A stretch of DNA of 64,000 bases from the NCBI GenBank assembly GCA_023548195.1, contig JAJHZJ010000251.1, positions 248,001 through 312,000 on the forward strand, in the 5' to 3' direction. Positions 46,350-56,339 of this stretch are shown piece by piece. Every line of letters starts with the position of its first letter. Within the stretch, counting starts at the first letter, position 1. This DNA is from Bettongia penicillata ogilbyi. Taxonomy: Eukaryota; Chordata; Mammalia; Diprotodontia; Potoroidae. The notes below the pieces were generated by a model. The model was given only the letters and a program-made list of their open reading frames with translations, was not told the DNA's origin and made no database searches. A program made the translations under genes and the position numbers.

Positions 46350-46520
46350 TAGAAACATGACTAATGTGAAAATGTGTTTAGTAAGAATGTATGTGTAGAA
46401 CCCATACAAGATTGCATGCCATTTTGAGGAGGGAGTGAGGGAGGAGGAGAAATTTTAAAACTTGTGGAAGTGATTGTTGAAAACTGAAAACAAATAAATT
46501 AATTAAAAAATTAGAAAAAA
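46350..46520 (+). mobile_element. L1 3' tail (intron 1)
   Basis: ACATGACTAATGTGAAAATG, AAGATTGCATGCCATTTTGAG and GTGATTGTTGAAAACTGAAAA with an A-rich end. Confidence 0.7.
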
Positions 46521-46544
46521 AAAGAATAATGCTAGAGATTAGAA

Positions 46545-46765
46545 ACAACTGGTATTTCAACAGTGCCTTCAGGCTAACAAAGCATTTTATAGGCATTTCA
46601 TATGAGATTATCATATGATAGCTACTATAGGTATTATTGGTAAACATTTTGCAGATAAGAAAAATGAGGCTCTCAGAAGCTAAGTGACTTGCCACTGATC
46701 ACACAGAATTTGAACCCAGTTCATCCTAATTCCAGGTCGAACACTCAATCCATAATGCCATGCTG
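46545..46765 (-). mobile_element. MIR SINE (intron 1)
   Basis: AAAGCATTTTATAGGCATTTC, CAGATAAGAAAAATGAGGCTC and ACAGAATTTGAACCCAGTTC. Confidence 0.65.
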
Positions 46766-46779
46766 TGTCTTTGGGAGGG

Positions 46780-46990
46780 CATGGCATAAAGTAAAAAGAA
46801 GTCGAGTCAGAGTCAGAGACCCTTGGTTTAAAAATAGCTTTTGCCAGATTGAGTGACTGTGTGGTGCTGAGCAAATTACTTTACTTTCTGAACCTCAGTC
46901 TTATCATCTGTAAAATGTGGAGGTTGGACCAGATGAACTCCAAGGTCCCTTCCACCTCAAAGCCCATAATTCTATGATCTCAAAAGTCTC
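46780..46990 (+). mobile_element. MIR-type SINE (intron 1)
   Basis: GAAGTCGAGTCAGAGTCAGAG, CTCAGTCTTATCATCTGTAAA and CAAGGTCCCTTCCACCTC. Confidence 0.7.
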
Positions 46991-47554
46991 TGGTTCTATA
47001 TCTTTGATCCTATGAATTTGATCACAGTTAAAATTGTCAAGAATGATGATTTCCCTTTCCAAGGTAGTTATTGTTCATATGCCTTTGCAAGAGCAGAAGG
47101 ACAAATAATTATTTTTTCAGCCAATGTTTTTTTTCTTCACATTTCCTAAAATAACAGATATTTGATACCATCTCTTTCTTTCTAAAGTACATTGACTTAA
47201 CATGGAAAACTCAGTGACCCTTGTCCTTGTTTGAGGGAACATTTTCTGTTGACTCAAGCTGCATATTGGTGGCAGATGACCATCTGATTTTTTTTAAAAA
47301 AAAGAAAGATATATAATTTTAAATGTTCTGACTGTATATATAGACATTCAGTTGATTAATTTTACATTACTACTTCAAATATCTCCATACATTCCTTTAT
47401 TTAAAAAAATAACAAGATGCTAGTGGGACTAAACATATTATATCTACTGTTGTTCTGTACCCTGATAGCTGAGAGTTCAACTTTTCCATGAAAATATTTT
47501 CTAAGGCTGAGACTAAGGAGCCCAAACCAATCCATTCATACTCATGACAGGATT

Positions 47555-47785
47555 ATTATTACTATTGGCAATAATAATAGACATAAAGTAATTTAAGGGT
47601 ACAAAATGCTTTACATATACTCTCATTTTATCTTCAAAACAACCTAGAGAAGTTGATGCTGATATATTATCCTTATTTTACAGACAAGGAAACCATCATA
47701 TAACTAATAAATGTCTAAGATAGGATTCAAATTCAGATCTCCCTGACTCCTGGTCCAAGGCTCTGTCTCCTGCATATCTAACTGT
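47555..47785 (-). mobile_element. MIR SINE (intron 1)
   Basis: AAAATGCTTTACATATACTC, TACAGACAAGGAAACCATC and GATTCAAATTCAGATCTCCC. It ends about 190 bp from the exon 1 donor. Confidence 0.65.
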
Positions 47786-47974
47786 TCTGGTTGGTTTGTT
47801 TGTTTTTAGACAAGTCATCACAACAGTAATATAAGCTGATAGAACCTGCCCACTTCGATGGCATTGTTGACACTAACTTTTTCCCCTTTGGGCAGCCATC
47901 CACCTCTTCCATCCCATGTCACTAACTGCTAGTTACTTAACTTTGTGAAGCTGCTACCAGGCAAGCTAACTTAC

Positions 47975-48068
47975 CAGGATGCCCTTCTCCTACAGACTCC
48001 GAAGTGAACATGAAAACCCCTTCTTCACTCAGGGAATGGTCACACAAGCCATCCACAGGTCCATTCAT
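47975..48068 (-). CDS. MAT1A: MAT1A coding exon 1 (start codon)
   Basis: ATG at 48068-48066 in the context CAACATGA. It encodes residues 1-31 (MNGPVDGLCDHSLSEEGVFM then FTSESVGEGHP) and the first base of D32. H30 of the GHPD motif contacts ATP in the family. Glu15-Glu16 is a doublet where human has one Glu. The donor is CCTG|GTAAGT. The first eight residues and the Cys-Asp-His run distinguish it from MAT2A. Confidence 0.97.
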
Positions 48069-48305
48069 GTTGCAATACTTTCCCTGTAAGTTTCTTCAAA
48101 GGAACAGCTTGAAGACTCTGATTGCACCCTGGTTTCCTTTGGGAGCCAAAAGGAATTCCTCCCCCCAGCAGAGCTGTTTCTAGCTAGGAGACTGCCTCTG
48201 CCTGCACAGCTTGGAGCAAATGTGAGTAGAACAAGGATGTGTGAGAAAGTGAATGAGTGAACTGAACCGACATGTGCCTCTTCCCCCTATCGGTGTCTCT
48301 GGCTG
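48069..48305 (-). other. MAT1A: MAT1A 5' UTR (inferred)
   Basis: The stretch between the inferred start site and the ATG. It contains no acceptor strong enough to propose a separate leader exon, and a single upstream ATG at 48273. The 5' boundary is inferred from TATA spacing only. Confidence 0.5.
48184..48273 (-). CDS. Upstream ORF in MAT1A leader (29 codons)
   Basis: The only ATG in the inferred leader opens a frame of 29 codons (MSVQFTHSLS at its start), ending at TAG 48186-48184, 115 bases before the MAT1A ATG. If transcription starts near 48305 it would be translated first and could lower MAT1A initiation. Its peptide resembles nothing I know. Conservation is unknown. Confidence 0.35.
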   Translation of the reverse strand: MSVQFTHSLSHTSLFYSHLLQAVQAEAVS

Positions 48306-48330
48306 ATTGGATCTTTAGTTCCAGTGGCTC

Positions 48331-48338
48331 CTATATAT
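48331..48338 (-). promoter_or_regulatory. MAT1A: TATA box of MAT1A
   Basis: The minus strand reads CCATATATAGG, a good TATA element about 265 bases upstream of the ATG. It would place the start site about 25-30 bases downstream, near 48305. A TATA-driven liver promoter is in keeping with what is known for mammalian MAT1A. A CCAATCAGCC sequence (48301-48310, minus strand) lies at or just after the predicted start, so it is not a classical CCAAT box. Confidence 0.6.
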
Positions 48339-48344
48339 GGAAAA

Positions 48345-50340
48345 GTGAAAGTGCCTGAATAATCATGTGAGAAAATTGGAGGAATCCATTTGCAGGGAGG
48401 GTAGGGGAGCCTTCTTTCTTTGGGGGAATTTCAGTGAACTCTGATCTCCCACAGCACAAAATTCAGCATTACACTCCAAGAAATCCTATGACTTTTGCAA
48501 GAATGAAGAACCTATAGAATCCTTGATTGGTTCCATTAGGAACTTATGAATTACTCCAACTTTAATATCCCCTTTGGACAGATGGAAATGTTTTCACATG
48601 TGTACTGTTGTTGCATGAAAATAGAAAAATGTGGGATCAAACTCTCCTAAGGAAAAGTGAGACCAATAATTGGTTTGGAGAGGGGGGAGGGACTCTAGCA
48701 TCTTACCTTTTTTTGTGAGGTGTTTCTCCCTTGTTTCTCTTCAGCATTTTTTCTTCTTCCTTCTTTTTTGTTTATTTTTTCTCCTGTCCAGTATGAATTT
48801 CTCTGTTTGCATATAGCTATTTTAGCTTATCACTAAAAGAAAGCCAAAGCTAAATTCTGTCTTGGGTTTGCAGTTGCTGAAGCATAGTTTTAACATAGTT
48901 TCATCTTAGAAGGAAAGCATGCCTCTTCTTTGTTTTTAAGACTTCTTTGCCCACATTAATTATTGTAAAAGGTATTTCTATTTCTATGAAATTGTTACAT
49001 AATGACCAGATGGACTGTTACTGAATCAAGTTTCCCAGGTTACAGGAAGAAAAAAAGGAATTGCTTTTTTTTTTTCAGGAAAGGGTTTTAAAAGTGAAAA
49101 ATCATTCCTGGGACATTTCAACTGTGATGGTGTACAATTTTCTAGAGCCTTCAGGGTAGAGATGGGATGTTTATATGTATAGTAGCCTAGATCCAATAAT
49201 TTCTAGGGAATCACTGTTCATAATGATCTCAGCATCTTCTACTCTGGCCCAAATAATAAATAAACCATATTATACAAGTAAGATGATACTGCACTCCAAC
49301 AGCAACACTTTCTAATTTATCATTACATTCCAAATATGTTTTAGTTCTTCCCTAATTTGAGGCAACAAAAATTGAAAGTAATCAGGTTGTAAAGAATACT
49401 GGGAAAGAGAAACAAATTTTCACTAGGGAGAACAAAAGATCACCCAAAATCTGTCAAGCACTTCAAAAATAGCAAAATGTCAAAGCCATGATTAGGAATC
49501 AGGATGACTACATTTGTATGCATCTCCCATATATGTATTTTTTTTAAGTTAAGACAAGTCACCATTCCATTTTGACATCAATTCCAGTCTCTGTAGCAAC
49601 AACCAGCACATTGATGGTTTTGCTAATTGCTTAGTAACAAAAGCCACATTTAAATACTTTACTACTACCAATGAAAAAAGCCAACACTCCCTAGAGGTTA
49701 AGCAATGGGACCTTAGATTTGTATTTAGCAATATTTGACAAGGAGGGAGGTGGTTATTTTTGGTGGGGAAGAGGAGATTAGTAAAAGGAGGAGAAAAGGC
49801 CAATGTCAGGAGTTAGATACAAAAGGAGAATCACATTAGGACATGAGATAACCTTTGATAATATCGGTGTATTGGGATTCACATTATTTGTACCTAAAAT
49901 GTTTCATCATCAATGTGTTTTAGCAAATTTTTCTGTGTATATTTGCTTCAAACCAAGAGGTATAGTGGGCTAATGTTTAATTTGGACTGTAGACCCAGGT
50001 TCCTCCCTCAATCAGTTGTTTTGTTTGGTGTGTTTTTTTTAATATCTACTAAATAGGAAAAAAAATGAAGGCAAAGTTGAAACATTAAACAATTATCTAA
50101 GTTCTGATTTAGGAGCTAGGATGAACTAAACTAGTGTTTTTATTATTCTCTGTATTATGAGGATAAAATTAGCAATAGAATCATTGATTTTTCTCCTTCC
50201 CTTTTTAAATAGTTTCAATAGCATTAGGAGATAGCTATCATTTATAACACAAAAGGAGAAAAAAAATTAAATGAAACTATGTTATTCCCTGTGCAATTCT
50301 TTCAAATGAGTCACAGTTTCTTCAAACTGTAAAATGAGGG
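48345..50340. other. MAT1A upstream flank, nothing further recognised
   Basis: AT-rich upstream DNA. Liver enhancer or factor sites may exist but none is distinctive enough by eye. No repeat family stands out. Confidence 0.4.
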
Positions 50341-50349
50341 GGTTGAATT

Positions 50350-50600
50350 AAATTATTAAGTCATTTTAAGTCATCTGACTCTTTGTGACCCCTTTTGGGG
50401 TTTCTTGGCAAAGACACTGGAGTGATTTGCCATGTCCTTTTCCATTTAATTTTTCAGATGAGGAACTGAGGCAAATAGGGTTAAGTGACTTTCCCAGGGT
50501 GATACAGTTAATAAGTGTCTGACACCAGGTTTGAACTCAGGAAAATGAATTTTCCTGACTCCAGGTCCAGCATTCTATCCACCACACCACCCAGCTGCTT
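50350..50600 (-). mobile_element. Mar-type SINE
   Basis: Well-preserved reverse copy: TTTGTGACCCCTTTTGGGG, TTCTTGGCAAAGACACTGG, TTTTTCAGATGAGGAACTGAG, GTTTGAACTCAGGAAAATG and CCACACCACCCAGCTGC. Confidence 0.85.
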
Positions 50601-50814
50601 ATTTTGTGTGCTATAGAAACATTTTAGAGTCTGGTGAAAGTTATGAATCTCCTCTGAGAATCATATTTTTGATGTGTAAAATAAAACACATTGGATTGCA
50701 AAGGAAATGACAGGCTGGTGAGAACAAAGATGTGCATACCACCGGAAATCTATCCAGTTAAAAGTCCCTGGATGAAATGATTGATCTCTCAGGTTCTCTC
50801 TACCTCAAAATGAT

Positions 50815-51055
50815 AACAACAATTTTATGGAAGCTTACAAAGTGCTTTGTATCTACTGTCTCATTTGAATCTCCTGACAACCCTGAGAGATTGGTGATAC
50901 CTCTGGATGAATGTCTCCTCTTTAAATGATAAGCGATTTACAGTACAGGTAAGCAACTTGCCTGAAGTCACACAGCTAACAAGTGCCAGGAGCTACATTT
51001 GAATCCAAGTTATCTGAACTCCAAGTCTAGTATTTCACTCTCTGGGCTATGCTAC
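50815..51055 (-). mobile_element. MIR SINE
   Basis: CTTACAAAGTGCTTTGTATC, CTTGCCTGAAGTCACACAGC and TACATTTGAATCCAAGTTATC. Confidence 0.7.
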
Positions 51056-51123
51056 TTCTCTAAATCCTAGTATCCTATGATATTAAAGGCATAGAGAAGT
51101 GATCCTTTAGAAAGCTATGCAAG

Positions 51124-51901
51124 TTATTGGTGGAGTTGTAAACTGACCCAACCATTCTGGAGAGCAATTTGGAACTATGCCCAAAGGGCTATAAAACTGT
51201 GCATACTCTTTGATCCAGCAATACTGCTCTTAGGTTTATATCCCCAAAATATCCAAAACAAAGAGGGAAAGGATCTATTTGTACTAAAATAGTTGTAGCC
51301 GTTCTTTTGGTGGTGACTAAGAATTGGAAATTGAGAAGAAATCCATCAAATGGGGAATGGCTAAACAAATTGTGGAATGTGAATGTGATAGAAAATTATT
51401 ATGCTGTAAGAAATTGCAAGCAGGATGATTTCAGAAAAAAACTGGAAAGACTTACATGAACCAAAGCAAAGTGAAGTGAGCAGAACCAGGAGAATGTTGT
51501 ACACAGTAACATCAATATTCATCTTACGATGAAGAATTGTGAATCATTTAACCATTCTCAGCAATACAATGATCCAAGACAATTCTAAAGGACTCAGGAT
51601 GAAGCATGATATCCACATCTGGAGAAAGAACTGATACTATCTAAATACAGACTGTTTCTAAATACAGCTATTTTTTTCTTTCTTTCTTATTCGAATCTTC
51701 TTGTACAAAATTACTAATATGAAAATGTTTTACATGATTGCACATGTATAACCTATATTAAATTGCTTATCATCTCAGGGAGGGGAGAGGAAAGGAAGGG
51801 AGGAAGGAAAGGAAAGAGGGATAGGGTTTGGAACTCAAAACTTTAAAAAAAAGTTTTAAAATTTGTTTTAACATGGGGAATAATAAAATATTTTGTAAAA
51901 A
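51124..51901 (+). mobile_element. 5'-truncated L1 with target duplication
   Basis: A 778-bp L1 3' end: TTATTGGTGGAGTTGTAAAC, GGAGAGCAATTTGGAACTAT, AATGGGGAATGGCTAAAC, GAGCAGAACCAGGAGAATG and an A-rich tail. A 13-bp direct repeat AAAG(C/A)TATGCAAG with one mismatch (51111-51123 and 51902-51914) is the target-site duplication. It contains no intact ORF. Confidence 0.85.
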
Positions 51902-52164
51902 AAAGATATGCAAGGATCTCCAATTCTCTATTGGAATGTTATTGAGGAACTATAACTATCCCAGGCATGGAAGGACTGTCCCAGACCATCTCATCCCCTC
52001 ACCCTTCTTATAATCTCAGGTTTCATGTTGTCTTCTAGAGACAAGTGTGTAAGAAAGACCACAAAAAGTGGAAAAAATGAGTGTCTCCTAAGAAATTCTG
52101 AGTTGTGTAATTGAGATGATCATCCCAACTACTATATAGTGGGTTTACTTTCTTCTACAGCTGT

Positions 52165-52355
52165 ATCCAATTCAAGACACTTACTAGCTGTGTGACCCAG
52201 GGCAAGTCATTTAACCCAATTAGCCTCAGTTTTCTCATCTGTAAAATGAGCTAGAGAAGGAAATGGCAAACTACTTCAGTATCATTGCCAAGAAAACCCC
52301 AAATAGGGTCATGAAGAGTCAGGACTGAAAACAACCAAAGAGCAACAACTAGTTC
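52165..52355 (+). mobile_element. Mar-type SINE, 3' three-quarters
   Basis: ACTTACTAGCTGTGTGACCC, CAGTTTTCTCATCTGTAAAA, GGAAATGGCAAACTACTTCAG and GCCAAGAAAACCCCAAATAG, with an AACAACTA tail. Confidence 0.85.
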
Positions 52356-52779
52356 CTGAAATCATGACTTTTGCTTAGGATGCCCTAATTTGATAGGTCA
52401 GATTTAGAATTTTTTACCCAAAACTTACAATTTATACTGGGTAAAGCTGACAATATAATTTTTAAAGACATAATCCCTGTCCTTAAGATTTCTAAGTGTT
52501 CCATCCTTTGCAATGATTCTACTAATGATACGCTTAAATAAGCAATGTTCTTTGGGCTGCTCTTGCAGCAGTAGGGGCAGGTTGCACTGAACCATTCACA
52601 TTCCATTCCCCCATTCTGCTTTCAACCAACAGCATATATTTATAGTACAAGTAAAAGGGAGTACAAATCGACAGCAAAAGAACGATTGGTAGAAATACCA
52701 GAAGCCAGTATTTTGATATTTTGCTGAACAGTACTTACCTTGCAGGGTCACTGTTGAGTGTAATGAGCTATTTCACTGT

Positions 52780-54628
52780 TTTATATATCCCTTTTTTCTA
52801 GCCCAACTTCCAACTGAAGGAGAGAGTTTGAATGCCATTAGACTCCTCTCTTGTGGCAAAGTGCCCGGTGCTGATTCTATTCCAGCTGACATTTACAAGG
52901 CAGGGGGTTCATTTCCCACACAAAAGCTGACTGAAATTTTCTGGGTTACATGGCAAAAGGAGGTTATCTCCCAGGAGTTCAAAGATATCTCCTTTGTCCA
53001 TCTCTATAAAGGAGAAGGAAACAGATTGTCCTGTGATAACCATGGGTGGAGGAGAGGAGAAGGGGGTATCTTCCTCTTAGTCATTGCTAGCAAGAATCTT
53101 GCCAGAGTCCTCTTTAATGTTGTTCCTTCACCTGGAAGATGATCTACCTGAGAGCCACTATGGTTTCAGAAAAGGTTGTGAAATAGTTGATATGGTGTTT
53201 GCTGTCTGACAAGTCCAGAAGAAACATAAGGAGCAGAGCAGATGTCTGTACACAACATCCACCGACCTCACCAAGGCCTTTGATACTGTCAGTAAGGAAG
53301 GCTTATAAAAGATCATGGCAAAATTTGGTTGCCTAGAGAAGTTCATCAGTATTGTACATCAGTTTCACAAGGGCGTGTTTGCATGGGTTCTGGATAATGG
53401 ATGATGCTCTTGCACTTTCCCTGTCACCAGTTGAGTGGTGCAGGGCTGTGTACTTGTTCCCATGCCTTGTAGCATGTTGTTTTCAACAATGTTGTCAGAG
53501 ACCTTCAGCAAAAGGACAAAAAATGGCATCAAGGTCAGTTATCACACTGAGGGTAAATTATTTAACTTGAAAAGGCTACAAGCCAAGACTAAAGTACAGG
53601 GAAAGTTCATGCATGATTTTGTTTGTTTGCACTTAATGTGATTGTGCACTCAATGAAGCCTCTGAGTAAGGCAGAAATGCAACAAAGTATGTTCTGATTA
53701 TCTGTTGCTTTTGATAATTTTGGCCTGATGATTAACACCAAGGAAACAGGTTCTTTGCCAGTAGCACACTAATATGGAATCACTGGTTATGGGAAATGGA
53801 GAAATTTTGAATGCTGTGGATAAGTTCGCTTATCTTGGCAGTATACTTTCTAGGGATGTCTATAGACATAGATGATAAGGCTAATGCACACATTGCCAGA
53901 ACTAGCTCACTATTTGGGAAGCTACGACGGAAAATATGGGAGAGAAGAGTTATTAGTCTACCTTCCAGACTGAAGGTCTACAGAATCATTGTGCTGACCT
54001 CATTGCATGTGAAACCTGAACAGCATGCCTGTGTCATGCCAGGAAACTTAATTGCTTCCATTTGAATTGTCTTAGGAAAATTCTGAAGATTACCTGACAA
54101 GATAAGGTACCAGATACTGAAATCCTTTCTCAAGCTGAAGTGCCAAACATTCAAACTCTACTATAGAGAGGGCAACTCGAATGGATTGGACACATTGTTC
54201 AAATGCCAAAAGTACATTTTCCACAAAGACTATTTTATGGAGAACTCACAGAAAGCAAATGATCACATGGAAGTCAGAAGAAATCAAACAAGGACACTCT
54301 CAAGGTCTCTGAAAACTTTGGAATTGATTATGAGACATGAGAAACACTGGCACAGGAGTGCCCAGTATGGAGAAACACTGGCACAGGAGTGCCCAGTATG
54401 GTGTGCCCACTTCAAAGAAGGTGCTGAGTTCAAAAGAAACCTGAGATGCACAAATTTAGACACCTCTACTCCAAATGTTCATATAAACTATTTGTGCCTG
54501 ACCTGTAGTAGAGTGTTCTGAGCTCATACTGGTCTGATCAGCCACAGGTAGACATACTCTACCATGACCCCAGAATAGTGATGTCATTTTTATCCTCTGA
54601 GAATAAAGGACAACCAACCAAACAACCA
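52780..54628 (+). mobile_element. RTE-clade LINE, reverse transcriptase to 3' end, decayed
   Basis: Successive frames carry RTE-type reverse-transcriptase landmarks in order: NAIRLLSCGKVPGADSIPAD (from 52828), QEFKDISFVHLYKGEGN, LVIASKNLARVL, TDLTKAFDTVS (about 53260), QGCVLVPMP (about 53440), FGLMINTKET (about 53725), ERRVISLPSRLKVYR (about 53945). Last comes a cysteine-bearing end, LCLTCSRVF. It ends with AGTGATGTCATTTTTATCCT and AATAAAGGACAACCAACC. Frameshifts and stops break it into at least six pieces, so it is dead. The endonuclease half is absent. Confidence 0.8.
54340..54401. repeat. Exact tandem duplication, 2 x 31 bp
   Basis: The unit AGAAACACTGGCACAGGAGT... (31 bp) occurs twice with no difference at 54340-54370 and 54371-54401, inside the C-terminal coding part of the decayed RTE. 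Exact identity in an otherwise diverged element points to a recent slippage event. Confidence 0.97.
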
Positions 54629-54639
54629 TTTCTTTTTTT

Positions 54640-55010
54640 AGAATTTATATAATGATTTATATAGTTTGTAAAACATTTAACATGTGTTAGCTCAGCGGGA
54701 GGGAACCTGGAGACCCAAGGCCATATGTGGCCCTCCAGGTCCTAGGGTTGGCCTTTTTACTGAGTCCAAGTTTTGTAGAAAAAATCCTTTTATTAAGGAG
54801 ATTTTTTCTGTGAACTTTGGATTCAAAGTGCCACACTTGAGGATCTAGAGGACCACACATCACCCTGAGGCTTCAGGTTCCTCATCCTGTTAGTAGATTT
54901 AACCCTCACAATAATACTGTGGTGTAGCTGTGATTATTAACCTTATTTCACTAATGTAGAAACTGAGTTTGAGAGGTTAATTGATTGTCCAGGGTTATAG
55001 AGCTGGTTGA
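54640..55010 (-). mobile_element. MIR SINE split by a hAT element
   Basis: The left part AAACATTTAACATGTGTTAG (to 54692) and the right part TTTAACCCTCACAATAATAC (from 54890) are adjacent in the MIR consensus. The copy then runs on to GTCCAGGGTTATAGAGCTGG. Confidence 0.6.
54693..54889. mobile_element. Non-autonomous hAT-type element, copy 1
   Basis: About 197 bp with terminal inverted sequences (CAGCGGGAGGGAACCTGGAG on one side, CTTCAGGTTCCTCATCCTG on the other) and an internal inverted pair around AAAAATCCTTTTATTAAGGAG. It is related to copy 2 at 59590-59805. CAGGGGTGGGGAACC-type ends are typical of hAT/Charlie-like elements. Confidence 0.7.
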
Positions 55011-55011
55011 A

Positions 55012-55130
55012 TAGTGTTATCCTTCATTTTTAAAGAGTAACAAAATGACATCCCCTTGTTCTAGTCAAGGTACAATATGTCTGACTGTGTCCGATCAGAT
55101 CAATATGAGCTCAACCAACCATTTCTTCAT
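55012..55130 (-). mobile_element. RTE 3' tail
   Basis: On the minus strand TCAGACATATTGTACCTTGA and GGATGTCATTTTGTTACTC, then AATGAAGGATAAC, match the RTE 3' end at 54538-54628. It is a separate, oppositely oriented copy. Confidence 0.6.
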
Positions 55131-55484
55131 GAGTGTCCATGAGTCCTTTGCAATTACCTGTTTTCTAGAATAGAAGAAATAAAAAGTTGTACCCATCTTT
55201 GAGGTCCATATTGGATACTGGGTGCCTTCATAGGGTGGGAGCTGTTAGCTACACAGGGGAACCCCAATCTCCCCTATGGTATCTCAGCTTGGTTTTAGAG
55301 ATTTCTCTAGAATTTTCCTCCAAGGTAGGGTAAAAGCAGTGAGATACTGACCTTTTTTTAAAGGAAGGAAGGTAGGGCCTAAGATAAATTTGATCTTTGT
55401 GAGTGTGAGTTCCTTGGAAGGACCCCAAAGCCATGTAGCACATGCATGCCTGTTAGGGTTCTGACCCTCCCCTGAACCAAATAG

Positions 55485-55590
55485 AATGGGAGATCTTTGA
55501 GAGAAGGGCCTGGTTCATTTTTATTCTTGGGTCTCCAAGCCTTACATATAGCAGGGACTTAATAAATATTTGTTGAGTTGAATCTGATTG
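55485..55590 (+). mobile_element. L2 LINE tail
   Basis: TTGAGAGAAGGGCCTGGTTC, ACATATAGCAGGGACTTAAT and AATATTTGTTGAGTTGAATC. Confidence 0.65.
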
Positions 55591-55599
55591 TCTTAATGC

Positions 55600-55935
55600 C
55601 AGTACTTCCTCCACCAGTAAAGACTGTAACCCTGTCCATACTTCTTATCCTGTGCAATTCATGACCATGCTTTCCTCTAAGTCTCCCACAGAGGATACAT
55701 CAATGTTAAGGAAGCTTTCCTCTGGTTATTTTATTGTTATCAATGGAACATTTGTGCTGTCCATTTCTTGTTTTCCATTCTAACTACTTGACGAGGCCAT
55801 CTTGTTTTCTGGTCATTCATGTCCTTGATTACATTGTTTCTGCCATTGCTTTGATGAAAACCATTATTGGCATGCTTCAACCCACCATGTACTTTCCCAT
55901 TAACTTTTGAATTTTTTTTCAGAATTATGATTTTT
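55600..55935 (-). mobile_element. RTE/BovB-like LINE C-terminal fragment, decayed
   Basis: On the minus strand (55943-55740) the frame includes NNVIKDMNDQKTRWPRQVVR and MENKKWTAQMFH. This resembles the RTE-type C-terminal pattern of Trp, Gly-His-Val/Gln-Val-Val, Arg-Met and a lysine-rich Trp segment. A shifted frame below carries IAQDKK-like sequence, as expected further along. The orientation is opposite to the larger RTE at 52780-54628. Confidence 0.45.
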
Positions 55936-56134
55936 CTAGTCACATACCAACACTAGAAGAATACTAATGTTAAAGAAATAAGCCTTTGTTGTGATTTAGA
56001 ATCATTAAAAAATGAATATAGTATGTAGTTTCCCAAATGTCATCCAACCTCATATCCTTTCCTGCTTAGTTGTGAACCCAGTTCATTGCCATTTTGCAAT
56101 GTCTGTCCATTGGCGTGTGTGTATGTGCATACAT

Positions 56135-56222
56135 GTAGATAGAAAGAAAGAAAGAAGGAAAGAAAGAGAGGAAGAAGGAAGAAGGAAGGAGAGAGAGAGA
56201 GAAAGAGAGAGAGATAGAGAGA
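56135..56222. repeat. (GAAA)n/(GGAA)n/(GA)n tract
   Basis: Purine-only run of about 85 bp with changing unit. Confidence 0.95.
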
Positions 56223-56339
56223 ATGACTGCTCATCCACCTGAATGTCATAATTGTGGCATCGTATATTTTTCATCCACTTTGTTTTTCTAATGGTGGATA
56301 GTTTAATTTTCACATTGTTGTGGATTCTACTGTCACCTG

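Larger units (their letters stand above)
14095..48068 (-). other. MAT1A: MAT1A gene, coding span (9 coding exons)
   Basis: Catalytic subunit of liver methionine adenosyltransferase I (tetramer) and III (dimer). It makes S-adenosylmethionine from methionine and ATP, releasing phosphate and pyrophosphate, mainly in hepatocyte cytosol. The nine exons have lengths 94, 78, 123, 113, 144, 219, 183, 134 and 103 bp, totalling 1191 bp or 396 codons plus stop. All eight introns are GT-AG and phases match across each junction. Catalytic residues by rat numbering are intact: H30, D32, D180, K182, F251, K266, K290 and D292. The motifs GAGDQGLMFGY (132-142) and GGGAFSGKD (279-287) are present. C121, found in MAT1A but not in its paralog MAT2A, marks this as MAT1A, as does the N-terminus MNGPVDGLCDHSL. 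The Glu-Glu at 15-16 gives the 396-residue form, as in rat; human has 395. Introns hold repeats only. Confidence 0.97.

Noticed and set aside
52828..53142. 104-codon frame as a possible host gene
   Set aside because: It is the reverse-transcriptase start of a decayed RTE element.
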